From the NCBI GenBank assembly GCA_035235625.1, contig CP141146.1, positions 27,336,501 to 27,400,500 of the forward strand: 64,000 bases of DNA, given 5' to 3'. The notes beneath the pieces were generated by a model. That model had not been told where the DNA came from. It saw only the letters and a program-made list of their open reading frames with translations, and made no database searches. The DNA is from Saururus chinensis (taxonomy: Eukaryota; Streptophyta; Magnoliopsida; Piperales; Saururaceae). Positions 1-12,416 of this stretch are shown in pieces (within the stretch, counting starts at the first letter, position 1; every line of letters begins with the position of its first letter). The position numbers and the translations under genes are program-made.

Positions 1-2190
1 ACCTAAGTGACAAATGATACACACCATAAACCACCCCTTAAGGATGATCTACAATGAAACCCTGGAATCCACCAGGAAGTGCCATCTCCCAACCTAGCCC
101 CTAAGGACCTGACCGGAGTGGAAGGGCATGGCCCACAACTGCACTTGAACAGAAGTGGTTAGGGATGCCAACCAAGCAGGATGTCAGCGACCCTAAATAC
201 GTGTACACTATGTGATCCTCAATAGACCAATGTGAGCCCAGCTCACGTAGAACTCTCTCCAATGAGGAGGTACAACTACACGGTCAAATCAAATGGCTCA
301 TCAATAGAGCTAAGACTCCTAGGTAAACCCTAACCCCATTAGCCTCAACAAACTGGGTTAAAGCCCCCTAAAAACATCCTTGGTTCATCAACCAAATCAG
401 TTGTCAGGTCAAAAACCCCATTCAATTCATAAACGGGTTTTTGACCCCTCTAAGGGTAAATTAGTCTTTATCTTAATTAGGTTTCAACTCCTAATCCAAA
501 GCCTTCTACCCTTAACAATTATTCTTTATTGATTTTTATGCATTGCTTCTCAAGATGCAACTATACACATAGAACAAATTAATAAAGTCTAACAACTCAT
601 AAATAATTTAGCCATATCATTATCAGTGTTTAGGCTAAAAATCACTAAGAAGCCCTGCTTTACACCCTGGGTAGGGCTTGGGTAGAAAGAACGGTTAAAT
701 TCTGCTTAATTTTCAAAAATAGTTCATATGTACCATACTGCACATATATGTACTATGCAGGATTCGTTATATCCTTTATACAATTCAATTAACCAAAGTG
801 GCACATATGCACAGAACAAGTTTAATTTAATAAACTTTAATTTACTCTATTTCCTTTTTTTTTTTCTGCCCATGGCCTTGAAACCTGGCCCACTGGGTCC
901 AGCCCAGTGGCCCGGTTCGGGCCGGGTCAGGAGCTGATGACCTCAGGCCGGGTCGACCCAGCCTGAGGTCATCTTCAACCTCCCAACGCCCTTCTATTTA
1001 TTTTTATTTTTCTTTAGAACTAGAGTGAGGAGGGGAATGGGGACGACGGCCCGGTAGAACTCTTCTATCATGGCAGAACGTTGCTGGTAGACCAAGAGAC
1101 GCGGCGGCCGCAGCGGGGCATCCGTGGCTCACCGGCCGACTCCTCCGTTTCCTGTCGACAATCGCTATGACCAAAACTTCAAAGGCTTGGTGCAGTAACA
1201 ATCATGGTGGCAAGTGTCCGGGTGATGGTGGGTCTCGTGCCGCCCTTCCCCAATCCCAATCCACAAAGGCCAGAGGAGGCGGTGGCAACAACTGCCGCCT
1301 TTCGGCGGCAGCACTGATTTTCTCCCAAATCCTCCAGTGCTGCAATAACTTTGCCGACACTGTGAGCTTTCGGTCGCGGTGGCTAGCGGCGGGCGGCGGA
1401 CCAAAGGGAATCAAGGGAGCAAGGATTCCTTCTTCCCTTCCCTGACTTTGGACCGCCATCGACACCTAATGACCGAACCGGAACAGAGCGACCGGACAAA
1501 GTTTTGCTTTGTTTTTTTTTTTTTTTTATAAAGCGTTCGGCGACGGAACGATTGGCCGGAAGGGATAACGGACTGCCCTTTGAAATAGGGCAGCGTACAA
1601 TCCGGTAGAGAGGGTTCAGCCGGCGGCCAATGGGCCAGAGGCAGTCAATTTATGCAGGTTCACCGTTCCTTAAAATTATAGAAACAGTGATCTCTGCACT
1701 AATTAACATTGCATAAAACAAACAGTAAAATGCAGATCTCAATAATCACACACTCTACACTCTAATTAATCAATAAACAATTACTAATCTCGACTCAAAA
1801 CTAAGATAGCGAACCTACCTCAAACGCCGATTTTATGTCGATCCACAAACACCGGAGCTCCACCTTCGATCACTTTCTTCTCTAATTTTTCTAGGGAAAA
1901 ATTAGAGTTATAATTAGGGGAACATCTAAATTTATAGAGAGGGGATTAGGGTTTAATTGGGTAAGGATTAAACCAAGTAGGATAGGGAATCCTAAGTGGT
2001 TTAGACCCTCCCAAATTAAGTAGTCCGTCCACCACTTAATTGGGCCTGCAAAGGGCTCTGCAGATCTTTCTGCACAGCCCAAAAACTATTCTGCATACCC
2101 CAAATCCTGTAAATTTCTAAAAATTCCAGAAAAATAGGGAAAAATCAGGAAAAATTCTAGAAAAATACCTAAAATTTCCTGGACATTACA
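1..2190 (-). mobile_element. LTR fragment of a Ty3/gypsy element, cut by the window edge
   Basis: On the minus strand a typical LTR start (TGTAATGTCCAGG) lies at 2190 and is followed by T-rich ATTTTTCTGG-like repeats, as in the other long LTRs of this window. A GC-rich block (about 1010-1640) sits in its first third, as in the 5 kb LTRs at 23433 and 29727. The other end is outside the window, so length and target duplication cannot be read. The short reading frames here look like chance frames. It interrupts the LTR that resumes at 2191. Confidence 0.55.
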
Positions 2191-3056
2191 GAGTATGTGT
2201 ATGTGGTAAGTGTAAGTGTATGATTGTACAAGTAAGTTGGTAAGACTCTGATTGAGAGTGTGAGTGTAAGAGTTTGTCATAAGAGTAAGTGTAAGATCAG
2301 TTGGTACGATGATTTATTTGTGAGACTGTATTTACGTTTTATATCTTTCTTGCTTCACGTGTGGTTGCATGAATGCATCTATGTATGAACTTATGAAGTT
2401 CATTGATTTAAGTGTAAGATTAGCTGGTACGATGATTTATTTGTGAGACTGTATTTACGTTTTATATCTTTCTTGCTTCACGTGTGGTTGCATGAACGCA
2501 TCTATGTATGAACTTATGAAGTTCATTGATTTGTTTCCCCTACTGGGTATTTTCCTACTGAGTATGAAAAGACTCACTTACCCTATTTTTTAGCCCCTTC
2601 GTCAAGAGGCTTTTGCAAGTCGATTGATAGCTTCTTGGATTGGACTATTCCCTGTGGTGGATCATTCTTCCTCGACCATGAATACAATGGTCTTGTAGTG
2701 AGGCTATGTGGATTTTGATGCCACGATCTCATGTATCCATTAAGGTGAGAGTTAATGTGTTATTTTAGTGGACTTGCGCATGTATGTATGATTTAGTTTT
2801 TAGACTGTTAAAGAACTTGTACTGAAAGATGACTGGGATGTATTTGTTTTTAAACCCCATGGCCATGGCAAATTTCATTTTTATGTTTTCGTTAGGTCAT
2901 GCTTGAGAATGCAGGTTTGTTGTAAGATGGTTTAATTCATAAAAATGATTTTCATATGTTTTGAATTTTATGGATTCTTTTGATTTACATTCGTATTTTG
3001 AAACAAATATTTAGTAAAATTTAAGGTAAATGTATGGAAAAACCTCGAGCGTGACA
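2191..3056 (+). mobile_element. 3' part of a long Ty3/gypsy LTR
   Basis: It ends ...CCTCGAGCGTGACA at 3056 and is followed at once by a primer binding site, so this is the 3' end of a 5' LTR. Its last ~800 bases match the ends of the complete solo LTRs at 34798 (plus) and 23433 (minus), including the stretch with CCTACTGGGTATTTTCCTAC and the CCATGGCCATGG block. The 5' part is separated by the fragment at 1-2190. Confidence 0.7.
2287..2532 (+). repeat. 123 bp tandem duplication inside the LTR
   Basis: Two adjacent copies (2287-2409 and 2410-2532) differ at only a few positions, for example GATCAGTT against GATTAGCT and GAATGCATC against GAACGCATC. The related LTR at 29727-34798 has one copy of the matching region near 34260-34330, so the duplication is private to this copy. 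Confidence 0.85.
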
Positions 3057-3058
3057 AT

Positions 3059-3070
3059 TGGTATCAGAGC
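3059..3070 (+). other. Primer binding site, initiator tRNA-Met type
   Basis: TGGTATCAGAGC lies two bases after the LTR end at 3056. This is the usual plant Ty1/Ty3 primer site, complementary to the 3' end of tRNA-iMet. It fixes the plus orientation of the element whose internal remains follow. Confidence 0.85.
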
Positions 3071-3895
3071 CTAGGCGTTTAACAGGCACAAGTCCAAGAT
3101 TAGTAAGATGAAGATTAGTTGGAGGGAATCTAGGTAGAGTTTTTTCCTTTGATTTCACTTCTTTCTAGACATAAGCAGAGTCAAGTTAGAGTTTAGTAAA
3201 TGTGGAGAGTTTTGGAGGGTTAAACTGTGGCACCCCGTGTTCCGATTACGCTTAACCCAAAAGGGTTAAGGGTAATTATATAATTTTAATTAAATTTAAA
3301 GAGGTTTTAAAGGATAAAACTCTTGTATCTGGTTAGAGCTCGAAGTAACGAATCAAAGAACACGCAAATCAGAGATCGAGAATGAAAGTTACAACCTTAG
3401 GAAGCGTGCCACATGGGCGGGACCCACTTTGAAAATGTAAGAAAACCTACCCATGTGGGGTCTAGTTTTGAAGGGCTCGTCAATACGAGTCAATCGGTAC
3501 TAAGAACACACGATTCTGACTTCGGGATAAAAAGTTATCGCATTTTGAAGTTGGAATTGTATTTGAAAAGAATAATAATAAAATATTCAGAAAAAGACGG
3601 AATAACTAACATCATCCAGCTGCGTCGAGCCGAGCTGGAGCCGAGCTGAGGAGCTGTGCGCTATGCGGCGGTTCGTGATCGAGGCCGTCCGCGTGACGTG
3701 GGTCCCAATTGACCCGCGCAGGACGTGCATCAAACATGCGGCACGATCGCGCTTGCCACACGTGGAGCGATGGCGTGCTTGTGACGCGTGCGTCACACGT
3801 GCCTACCACTATTTTGGCCCAATCAGTTTACGCCACATGGTGTGAGTGCATGCGCGCATATTTCACTTCCTTCGCACGCTCGCACGCCTTTTCCT

Positions 3896-3903
3896 TATAA
3901 ATA
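3896..3903 (+). promoter_or_regulatory. Putative LTR TATA box
   Basis: TATAAATA lies about 670 bases into the LTR that starts at 3226 and is followed by a pyrimidine-rich tract. The position suits an LTR U3 core promoter. A similar box (16692-16699) sits in the unrelated-looking fragment at 16681-17165. The call rests on motif and position only. Confidence 0.4.
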
Positions 3904-4040
3904 GTCATTTTCATTCATTCTTCCGGAGGAGTTTATGGAATCATTCTATATCCATTTTCTTCCATTCAAAAAGTGTTCTTAGCTAATTCGAGGTTGTTCT
4001 ATGCAATGGAAGTGTCTATTCTTTGAGTTAGCAACCCTAT

Positions 4041-4365
4041 GTAGGGGAAACATCCCAGGGCAAGGGGAGGTTCTGTCCGCTGCCTACGAGCGCGGAAAGG
4101 GTAAAGTGTCTTAGGGTAAGGGGAAGTTCTGTCCGCCACCTATAGGCGCGAAAATGGTAAAGTGTCTCCGAGTAAGGGGAGGTTCTATCCGCTGCCTACA
4201 GGCACAGAAAGGGTAAAGTATCTCCAGGTAAGGGAAGGTTCTATCTGCCGCCTACGAGCACGTGAAGGGTGAAATGATCCCGAGTCAAGGGAGATTCTGT
4301 CCGTAGCTTACAAGCAGAGAAAGAGAAATGTATTCCGAAGTTAGAGGAGGTTCTGCCTACTGTCT
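4041..4365 (+). repeat. Six-unit 56-57 bp tandem repeat in the LTR
   Basis: Units begin near 4061, 4117, 4173, 4229, 4286 and 4342. Each carries AAGGGGAGGTTCTGTCCG, a TGCCTACGGGCGCGGAAAG-like half and a GGTAAAGTGTCT tail. Related arrays lie at 18971-19300 and 20596-20790. Confidence 0.85.
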
Positions 4366-5193
4366 CTGGATCAAAAAGGGAGGACGCCCTGAGAAAACGA
4401 GCAACTCTGAACGTCGCCACTTCTGGGACCGCAGGGAAGTACACTTTTCTGACCTTCTAGTATAATATGATTTATATGAATGCACATCTTAATTAGTATA
4501 TTACTAATTAAGATAAATAATTTGTTGATATGATATATGATGATATGTTCCTATTTAATCTACTTTGATTTATTCTATTGTGATCTGAACTACTCTGAAA
4601 TGCTCTATTGGGTTTTGACTTACTCCGATATGATGTGAGCAGTATGGTCGGATGAAATCTGATATGATCTGATATGATCCAATATGCTCTGTAGTGTGTG
4701 TTCTGCTCCGCTCTATGATAGAGTGGGACGTGTATTTTGTTAGTATTTTGCTCACCTATGTGAGATGTGTATTTTACTAATTCATTGGCTTCCGTTTGAC
4801 TCCGATGATTTATAAGATTTCCGTATGATTCTGAATGATTATTCGAATATACAGATATATGTATTGTAACGTATATGATTTTGTGATGCCTAATGCATGT
4901 ATTAGTCGTTAAACAGAACTACGTTCGGATCCGATCGTATTGGAATAACGTTAGAGATGATATCCAATATGTACATAGGCAACCAACGATAAAATAACGT
5001 TGGCCCAATCCAAATTAGTTATAAAATTAGGTTTATTCTGATCTATGCACAACGAAACGTTAAAACTCTGTAGTGTGTAGAACAACGTTTTGACTCTCGC
5101 ACTCAAAGTCTGCAGCTCTTGGTCAGTCGGTTTTAATTTTTCTGCTTATTTTATACACTCCGATTCTGTCTTCCGAACTAACCCCCGATCCGG

Positions 5194-5696
5194 GTCGTAG
5201 GCCTCCATAAGAAACAACATGTGTTTAAGTGCCCTAATGGCCCGATTATTGCATCGAGGGTATTTGAGAACAATTAGTTGTCCAGACGAGGCAATACATT
5301 TTTGAAGGTTGCAAAGCCTATTGGTAAGTTTTTTAAGAAGTCATTCTTGGATTCAGTCTAGAGCAGTTGTGCTTTGTCAAGGAGATTCCCGACATATTTC
5401 CCTCATGACTTATCGAGGTTTCCACCTGAGAAAAAAAGGTGGAGTCCATTGGGAGTTAGTGCCTAGTGTACTCCCTATCTCTAGGGCATCATGGAGGATG
5501 ACTCGGTGGAATGGATTGAACAAAGGGGAGTTAGCAGAACTTATGGTGAAGAGTTGCACTTGACCGAGCGCATCTACTGGTGGGGTACATTGTTTTTGTT
5601 CATGAAGAAAGTCCTTGCAGTCATGCATCGACTACCAAATATGGAATTGAGTGACTTTCAACAATAAGCCTCTTGCCCAGGTGTGATGACCTTTAT
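5194..5696 (+). mobile_element. Internal remnant of the outer Ty3/gypsy element, part 1
   Basis: This stretch has no recognisable domain; its 84-codon open frame at 5309-5563 shows no motif I know. The solo LTR at 5697-9397 separates it from 9403-10359, which ends in a polypurine tract. By position it is leftover internal sequence of the element primed at 3059. Confidence 0.35.
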
Positions 5697-8600
5697 TGTC
5701 ATGCCCCGGCACCACCCGACCCGAGCCGAACCCGGTCCAAGGGCCAGTCAAGCGCGCGGGGGCGACGGAATTGAAAGGGATTAACGGGAATAGCGGAATA
5801 CTTAGCCCTCACACGGGCAGTTAATCTAGTGGAGTTATGCACCACAAAAACCTTTGAGCAAAAGTAAAAAAGGATAAAAGAGGACTTTAACTCTAATCTA
5901 GTCTACAAGTCTCAAACCCACATACTTAAAATCCTGAGCCAACACACGTGACTCGAACCAAGGGTCTCAAACAAGTCTAAACTCATAAGACATACATGAG
6001 TCCGAAATAAGAACAATCATACATGATATTCTAAACTCAAAATAAAGTAAATAAGACAAGCATAATAAAGTCTAGAGGCCTCCATGCCTAATCATATGCT
6101 CTCCCCGACCTTTCCTATTACAAAGGGTCCTGCACGTCGCGCCGTGCAGCCCCAAAACAAAAACACAAGAAAGAGGGGTGAGTAAAAACTCAGTAAGGTT
6201 TGCATATGGTGACAAAAATCAGAAAAACACACAGCATGGCAATTTAGCAATTCAGATTCCAAATTTACATAATGTACCCTTTTTCTGATCATTCTCTTGC
6301 TAAACACCTGATATCCATAACATAAGAGATATAATGCACATGACACCTATCAAAGTCAAGCATAACCACTCATATCATAACTTAGCATCCATCCTGCATA
6401 AGAAATGATCCTCATCCATTCAAAATCAAGCATAATAGCATGCGTGAGAAGTATCTCTATCACACCTTTTAGATCATGCACATTCATCACATAATCCTGC
6501 GTAATAATGTCTCAATCACAACTAATCAAATTGTGTATTCATATCACCTCAACCTGCATAGTAGTGTCTCATTCACACATAATCATATAATGCAGATCCA
6601 TATAATTCATTCATAAATCATTCACCCTGCACGATAAGTGTCTCAATCACACTATTCTAAATCATGCATAATCAATCACATCCACATGTGTCACATAATC
6701 CAAATATCCCTACACAATCTATGTAATCCAGGTATAATATTATTTCATACACATGCATTATCATCAAATGGTGAATGTCTCCATCAAGGAGTGGAATATA
6801 ATCATAACATATCATATCATATCACCGGCTCTGGACGTAATCTGATTTCCTAACTGGAAACCTAGGGCATTGCCTGCTTTGGACACAATCCGAATTTCAT
6901 AAGGAAAACTAGGGTGTAGGGGTAGTATCAGGAATACAATCATATCATATCATATTATATCACCCGCTCTAGACGTAGTTCGATTTTCTAACCTGAAACC
7001 TAGGGCATTGCCCGCTCTGGACACGGTCCGAATTCCATAAGGAAAACTAAGGTGTAGGGGTAGTCAGCCCCTCTGTTCGCTCTGAACTATCCACACGGGA
7101 AGTCCGAATTAACTAGAGTAGGTCTGCTCGCTCTGGACAGTCTGGGCCAAGGACATCTGAATTAACTAGAGCAGTATGTTTACTCTGGACATCTCTACAG
7201 TGGAAGAGTCCGATTTCCTCAGTGAAACCTAGAACACATGGTAGCCGGTGCACAAAGGCATACCACACTGGATTCTCAGGGTCTAAGTTTGACTATCTCA
7301 ATAAACAAATCTCAACCGCATTAATAATTTAAATTAACTCAACTTGTCGTGACTCAAATAGACTCAACCCGGGGAGTATACGTGTTCCTCATAGGAACTC
7401 AAATCGAAATCATGTCCTTTCGGACCAATCAAGTTCTGATTAAGACCGATTAATCCGGCATGCAATTTCACAACATTGCATCCAATCGATCAAACTCAGC
7501 TAATCTCGATAAAGTCTCAATCGGAAATCTGTTTCATGATGCATGCAACATGGTACATACGTGGGCAAGGCGTACATTAATCCTAATTCATGATAAGTGC
7601 TCTCATCAACCCCTCATGCATCATTTATTATCATAATATTACACATCATCATAATCATTTCCCCAACATGTGTGTGTAAATGGTAGAAACATCTCATTTT
7701 AAGCATATTAGCATGCCTTGTAATTAACTCACCAACACACTACACATGCACATCAACATCTAATCATGGATTCCATTGGAAATCATGGGTGAAAAAATCA
7801 TCAATTAAGTCAAACGTAACCACATGCTAAACATATGTAAGCACATTCACCTCACACTTGAGTCTAGGCATAGCACTATCATTCACCCATAATTTAACCA
7901 CATCATATAATGGACATATCAGTTCATTAGCATGCTGTAATTCTACTAAAATCATGCTTAACCCACAGGGAATCATTAACTCATATCTTCAAGATAGGAA
8001 TTCTAACATGTATATCCAACTACATGTCATTTCGCATAGACTTTAAATATACACCATAATTTCTAAATATCAATAACCTACTCTTGCAGTAGCTTATTCT
8101 AGCTCAAATCACTCCACATAAACATAAAAATGATATTTGGGAGTAGAGATATCAAAATAAGCAATATGCATAAAATGGCCAAATTCTGCAGTATAGCCGT
8201 TTGATCGTCCTATAGGGCCATTCGAACGGCTAAACGGAACATCAGCCTGAAAACCAACCCATTTGATCGCCCTACAAGGCCGTTCGATCGGCATAACAGC
8301 AGTTTCTGGGTCGTCTTCTCCATGTTGAAAACCAACCCGAACCTCCATCAATCCAACTCGATACATCAAATCAAAGCCTCAAACTCCATCATAATCAAAT
8401 CAAATCTTCTAGAACATTGAATCTAATCATTATTAAGCAAAGCCCTAAGAAAATAACACCAAAGATTAAGCTTTTATCACATCACCATTATAACACACAT
8501 GCATGCAACCCATTTCAACATTCCTCAAATCTTAGATCCGAAAATCACAGCAAGTTTAAGATACAAAAACCCTTACCTCCAATCAAGTTCTTGATTTGAA

Positions 8601-9397
8601 ATGGTTCCTTAAACTCCTCCAAAACCTACCCAAAACATGATCTTTATCAATACCTTTATAAAATCGATTTAGAACATCTAAACCTCTTGAAAAATTATAG
8701 ATCTAGGGTCCAAGAAACCCAAAAATGAAATTCTAAATATTAGATCTTGAAATAAGGCTTCAAACCAGTAGCTTTATGCTTTGAAATCGAGAGTAAACTA
8801 TAGGAGAAGAAGAGATTTGAAAAGATTTATGAAACCCTAATGGATTTATGAAAGATTAAGAAAAATCTCACCTTAATCTCCTTTCTCCAGTAGGAAATTG
8901 GGGATTAAGCCCAAATGCTCCAGGTTTCAGCCCTTTCCAAATTGGGAAAGTGGCTGTGCCTTTCCTTATATAAAAAGGGTTAGGTTGGACAAAAATAAAT
9001 AATGGGGTACAAATAGAATTTCAACTAAAAATGGATAAATTTGCTTTTACAACCCAAATTTAAAATCTAAAAATTTTTGAAATAATTTCCCAATGTCTTA
9101 GTTTGATTCTAGAAACATTTTGTGTTAAAAATTCAAATTTTGGTCGTGGGGCCCATGGTGGGTCCCGCCAAACCCAAATTTTTCAGAAAAAATAGTACAA
9201 ATTCCGAAAATTCTAAAAAAAAACCAAATGACTTAAATTAACTTAAAAACATGAAATGTGAAGAATATTTTGGGTTAAAACCTTTGTTAACCACTTAAAT
9301 TTTGAAAATAGCCCAAAACCGATCCGAGTTAACATTAAACCATATAAATGCAATTAAATAGAATAAAGTAAACCGGTTAAAGCTTAAGGATCTTACA
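5697..9397 (-). mobile_element. Complete solo LTR (3.7 kb) with target duplication TTTAT
   Basis: The unit reads TGTCATGCCCCGG at its left edge and GGATCTTACA at its right edge, so on the minus strand it starts TGTAAGATCC and ends GGGCATGACA. It is flanked on both sides by TTTAT (5692-5696 and 9398-9402), a perfect 5 bp target duplication. There is no primer site, polypurine tract or coding domain inside, so it is a solo LTR left by LTR-LTR recombination. It contains a ~138 bp tandem duplication at 6821-7096 (CGCTCTGGACG... units) and several diverged ATGCA/TCTCAATCACA units between 6400 and 6780. Confidence 0.92.
6821..7096 (-). repeat. 138 bp tandem duplication inside the solo LTR
   Basis: Copies at 6821-6958 and 6959-7096 share CCTAGGGCATTGCC and AAGGAAAACTA blocks and a CATATCATATCAT tract. 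Divergence of several bases shows the duplication is older than the one at 2287. Confidence 0.7.
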
Positions 9398-9402
9398 TTT
9401 AT

Positions 9403-10359
9403 CATAAGTAACGGCCAGCCAAGTATTGTGAGGATTGACTTGAGCTAAAATTATGATTGTTTTAGGGTTAGGGATGAGGATATTTCTAAGACAACATCGT
9501 GGATTGAGTTGGATGATTACGAGCTTCGAAAGAGGTCATTGTGGACTGGTTGATGAAGTTTGTTATTGTCCGTTCTATCCTTTGGTCAATGTCTATTAAA
9601 AAAAGGATTATGATAGTAGAGAACTTGATGTGTGGTTGTGCCTTTGATTGGAAGGGCTCTTTTGATCTCACTTGTTATTTAGTGAGTTTGTTTATTATAA
9701 CAGCTCATTTTGGTAGTGGAATGATCCATGTGAGCCTTTTGTGGAAGATATGGTTATCATCGACTGTTTGGAAGAGGTGAGCCTTAGATACTCCAATCTA
9801 AATTTGTTTGACACTATGCAGACAACTTGAAGTTAGCTAGAGAAGGGTTGCAGACAATGTAAGGTTGATGAAGGAATTATACTGTTTAAAGGTGAATGGA
9901 TCTTGAGTTTGAGGTTGGCTATTTTTGCATTTTTATGTGTCTTTCCAATGAGGGGAGTTATTTTGTTTTCAGTGAGAGGGAAGTTAAAACCTCGATGAGT
10001 AGGTCTTTTCAAGATTCTCAAGTAGATGAGATAGGTAACCATGGAGTTACCCTATAACCTAAACTCACTTAAGTGGGCAGGGATCACTTCCTTGTTATAT
10101 GAGGCACTCCGAGGAAGCTTCATCTTGGCTTGACAATAGGAGCGCTTATATTAGATCTTGGTAGTTGAAAGAAGGATTTGAAGACTTAGATTATTCCTCT
10201 TGTAGAGACCTCGGGGCGATGCAATTTCTCCCGTAATGGCGATGGGCATGTTCTTGCAGATTTGAGAGAGTTATATCCCGAGGTGTTTCTTATTTTAGTT
10301 GTACATTATAAGTTGATTATCAAATTTTGAGGACGAAATTTTTTCTAAAGGGGAAATGA
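9403..10359 (+). mobile_element. Internal 3' remnant of a Ty3/gypsy element with polypurine tract
   Basis: The stretch ends GAGGACGAAATTTTTT, then CTAAAGGGGAAATGA (10345-10359), directly followed by TGTAACATCCC. This is the usual 3' end of plant Ty3/gypsy internal regions: end of pol, polypurine tract, start of the 3' LTR. No intact domain is visible upstream. It is the continuation of 5194-5696 across the solo LTR. Confidence 0.65.
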
Positions 10360-11421
10360 TGTAACATCCCTGATTTTTCTGCATTTTTCTGCTCATGGAA
10401 TTGTTACTTTATCAAAATGATTTTAGAAATGCGTACAATCATGACCATCGAGTTGCTGAGATGAGATAGAGAAGGGGTAACTATTTCGTCAGAACGAGTG
10501 ACTAACCCTACCTTTATAATTGTTATCAGTAACACGACCATGACTTGTAGCGGCGGGGCTAGGATTTTTTTGAAAAGTTGATCTTTGCGGAAAATTGTTT
10601 AAAGCTAAGAAAAAGAGAAGGAAATTCCCATTGGAGTTGGGCATATAAGAGATTTAATTGTCTGGAGCTCAAATTGGTATATGTATTGATAGAGTTCCAT
10701 AATTGAGAGTACATAGGTAAATCCGGTTTGGAATCAGATACACGGTATGTACATTAGCCTGGTGAGCCCCTAACAAAGGGCAAGACCCCTTATTAGCCCC
10801 TAACAAAGGGCAACTATCAAGGCTACATGCCCTAGGGTAGAGAGTATCGTGGGAAACCTCTCTGCTCTCTAAATCCTGGCACCCCATGAGAACGGGTGGC
10901 TCTTCCCTCTACAAGCACGGAGTGTTTTACAAAAAATATGTAGAGTAAGAGGCCGCTGCTTTGTACCCGCAACAAGTTCTTTATAATATAATAAGTGTCT
11001 AGGATAGTAGTAGTAAGCCATGAGAGCTTTCAAACTCTAGAAGCACCTTCGATACATAGGAAGAAGCCCTAGGGAAGTTTTTGGGTGAGAGGCACACCCT
11101 TGCTACTTCTTTTGAACAATATTATCTATTTACTTGATCATGTGATTTAAAAACTGCCAAATGTTATATTTATGTCTGATAGACGTGGGTAAAAGAGAAT
11201 AGTAAAGGCACTTTTTGGGAGCTTAAAGCAGTGGCTAAGGAGTCTACATTTGCACCAATAGTTTCCTAAGCACATTTTCATTTTTTTGGCTTGAGAAGAC
11301 TTATTTATATCTTTACTTGTGTGTTTGTACATAGACAATATATTTCTTGGGAAATAAAATATATAATGTTACGTTTATAGTTATATGTTTCCCGGTTGCG
11401 ACCTGAGCAAGCTCTGATTTT
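10360..11421 (+). mobile_element. LTR, left copy of a ~1 kb direct-repeat pair (3' end missing)
   Basis: It starts TGTAACATCCC at 10360 right after a polypurine tract. From about 10396 to 11421 it matches 17166-18162 as a direct repeat with scattered substitutions and small indels, roughly 90% or better by eye. It breaks off at ...CTCTGATTTT and runs straight into mid-gag sequence, with no LTR terminus, primer site or gag N-terminus. The first 36 bases resemble the start of the 5 kb LTR family, so a junction at 10396 is an alternative reading. Confidence 0.65.
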
Positions 11422-12190
11422 GGAACATTTGTCTTCTCTGGAGAGGCAGATCATTGGTGGACTGTAATCAAGGAGACTAAATTTGTGGAAGTTCAGCAAG
11501 TTTCTTGGAATGATTTCAAAGAAGCTTTCTATGATAATTATTTTCCACTCCATTTGAGGCAACAAAAAGAGTTGGAGTTCATGGAACTGAAGCAAGGAAG
11601 TTTGTCGGTACGTGAGTATGTGACCAAATTCACTCAGTTGCAGCGCTTTGCCTTGGGAGCTTGCACTGCATAATTATCTCGTGCTACTTGATTTGTCTCA
11701 AGATTAAAACCAGAACTAAGAGCTCAAGTAGTAATTTTGCAACCTACTACCTTGAGTCGACCAGTGGAGATTGCCTATGTGCCAAAGTGCGATCAACAGA
11801 GAGCAATGGTAGAATGGAAGGAGGCTTGGCAAAATAGTAGTTTCAAACGCCCTAACACCAAGAGAGGCTATAACTACTCTTGTGGTGCCCCTGCCCAGCC
11901 AGCTAGACCATACCAGCCATAACCACAACACCAAGATTTTTAGAGTAGGCCACAACAACAATATCAAAAGTGCAGGAGAGGGACCCCATGCCCCTTATGT
12001 AAATTGTTTCACTCGGGGCAACCCTGCAAGAAGAGGAATAACTTGTGCTTTGTTTGTGTTGCTGAGGGTTAATTTGCTAGAGACTGCCCAAGGAAGCATA
12101 CAAGAAATGAGCCTCAGACCGAACAAAAGGCTAGAATTCTGGGCCGGGTATATGCCATCACAAGTGAGGAAGCTCATGCCTCAAATGCTG
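11422..12190 (+). pseudogene. Ty3/gypsy gag remnant (Tekay/Del-like chromovirus)
   Basis: The open frame resumes within the retrotransposon gag domain (SGEADHWW, then WNDFKEAFYDNYFP at 11506-11550 and SVREYVTKFTQLQRFA). Its N-terminus is missing because the preceding LTR joins directly into it. A stop follows ALGACTA at 11673. A degraded zinc-knuckle region is seen near 11970-12090 in another frame (CPLCKLFHSGQPCKK). Gag builds the cytoplasmic particle that packages the RNA. The motifs suit the Tekay/Del group, inferred from recalled family features. It is clearly non-functional. Confidence 0.7.
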
Positions 12191-12192
12191 TT

Positions 12193-12416
12193 GTGGAAGG
12201 GACTCTTCTTGTCTCTTACCGATTAGCTAAAGTTTTGATAGATCCAGGCTCTACACATTCATTTATATCATTTGAATTTGCTTTAAATCTGGAAGATCAA
12301 GTTTTGAAGTTACCCTTTATACTAGAAGTCGCAACACCTGTAGGAGACTCTTTGTTAACACATGAGTTTCTTAAGGAGGTGTCAGTTCAGATAGGTAACA
12401 ATCGGCTGAGTGCTAA
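12193..12416 (+). pseudogene. Retroviral-type aspartic protease, first half (split by a solo LTR)
   Basis: The frame reads VLIDPGSTHSFIS near residues 13-25, the protease active-site motif D-x-G-S/A-T-H. It continues with a typical PR body and is cut at 12416 by the solo LTR at 12417-13860. The second half (DFDIILGMDWL) resumes at 13866. The enzyme would process the gag-pol polyprotein; here it is dead by insertion. Confidence 0.8.

Larger units (their letters stand above)
3226..5193 (+). mobile_element. LTR of a second Ty3/gypsy family, 3' end uncertain
   Basis: It starts TGTGGCACCCCGTG at 3226, inside the untranslated leader of the element whose primer site is at 3059. A TATAAATA promoter-like box lies at 3896-3903 and a tandem array at 4041-4365. 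The block 4915-5030 (ACTACGTTCGGATCCGATC) has a counterpart at 50413-50515 near the end of another LTR. The end is inferred from CCGATCCGGGTCGTAGG near 5193, resembling the ATCCGGGTCATGACA end at 50943. No target duplication of the left flank TAAAC was found, so the 3' edge is approximate. Confidence 0.5.

Noticed and set aside
4041-4365. CRISPR-like array
   Set aside because: The units are contiguous diverged tandem repeats without unique spacers, inside a plant LTR.
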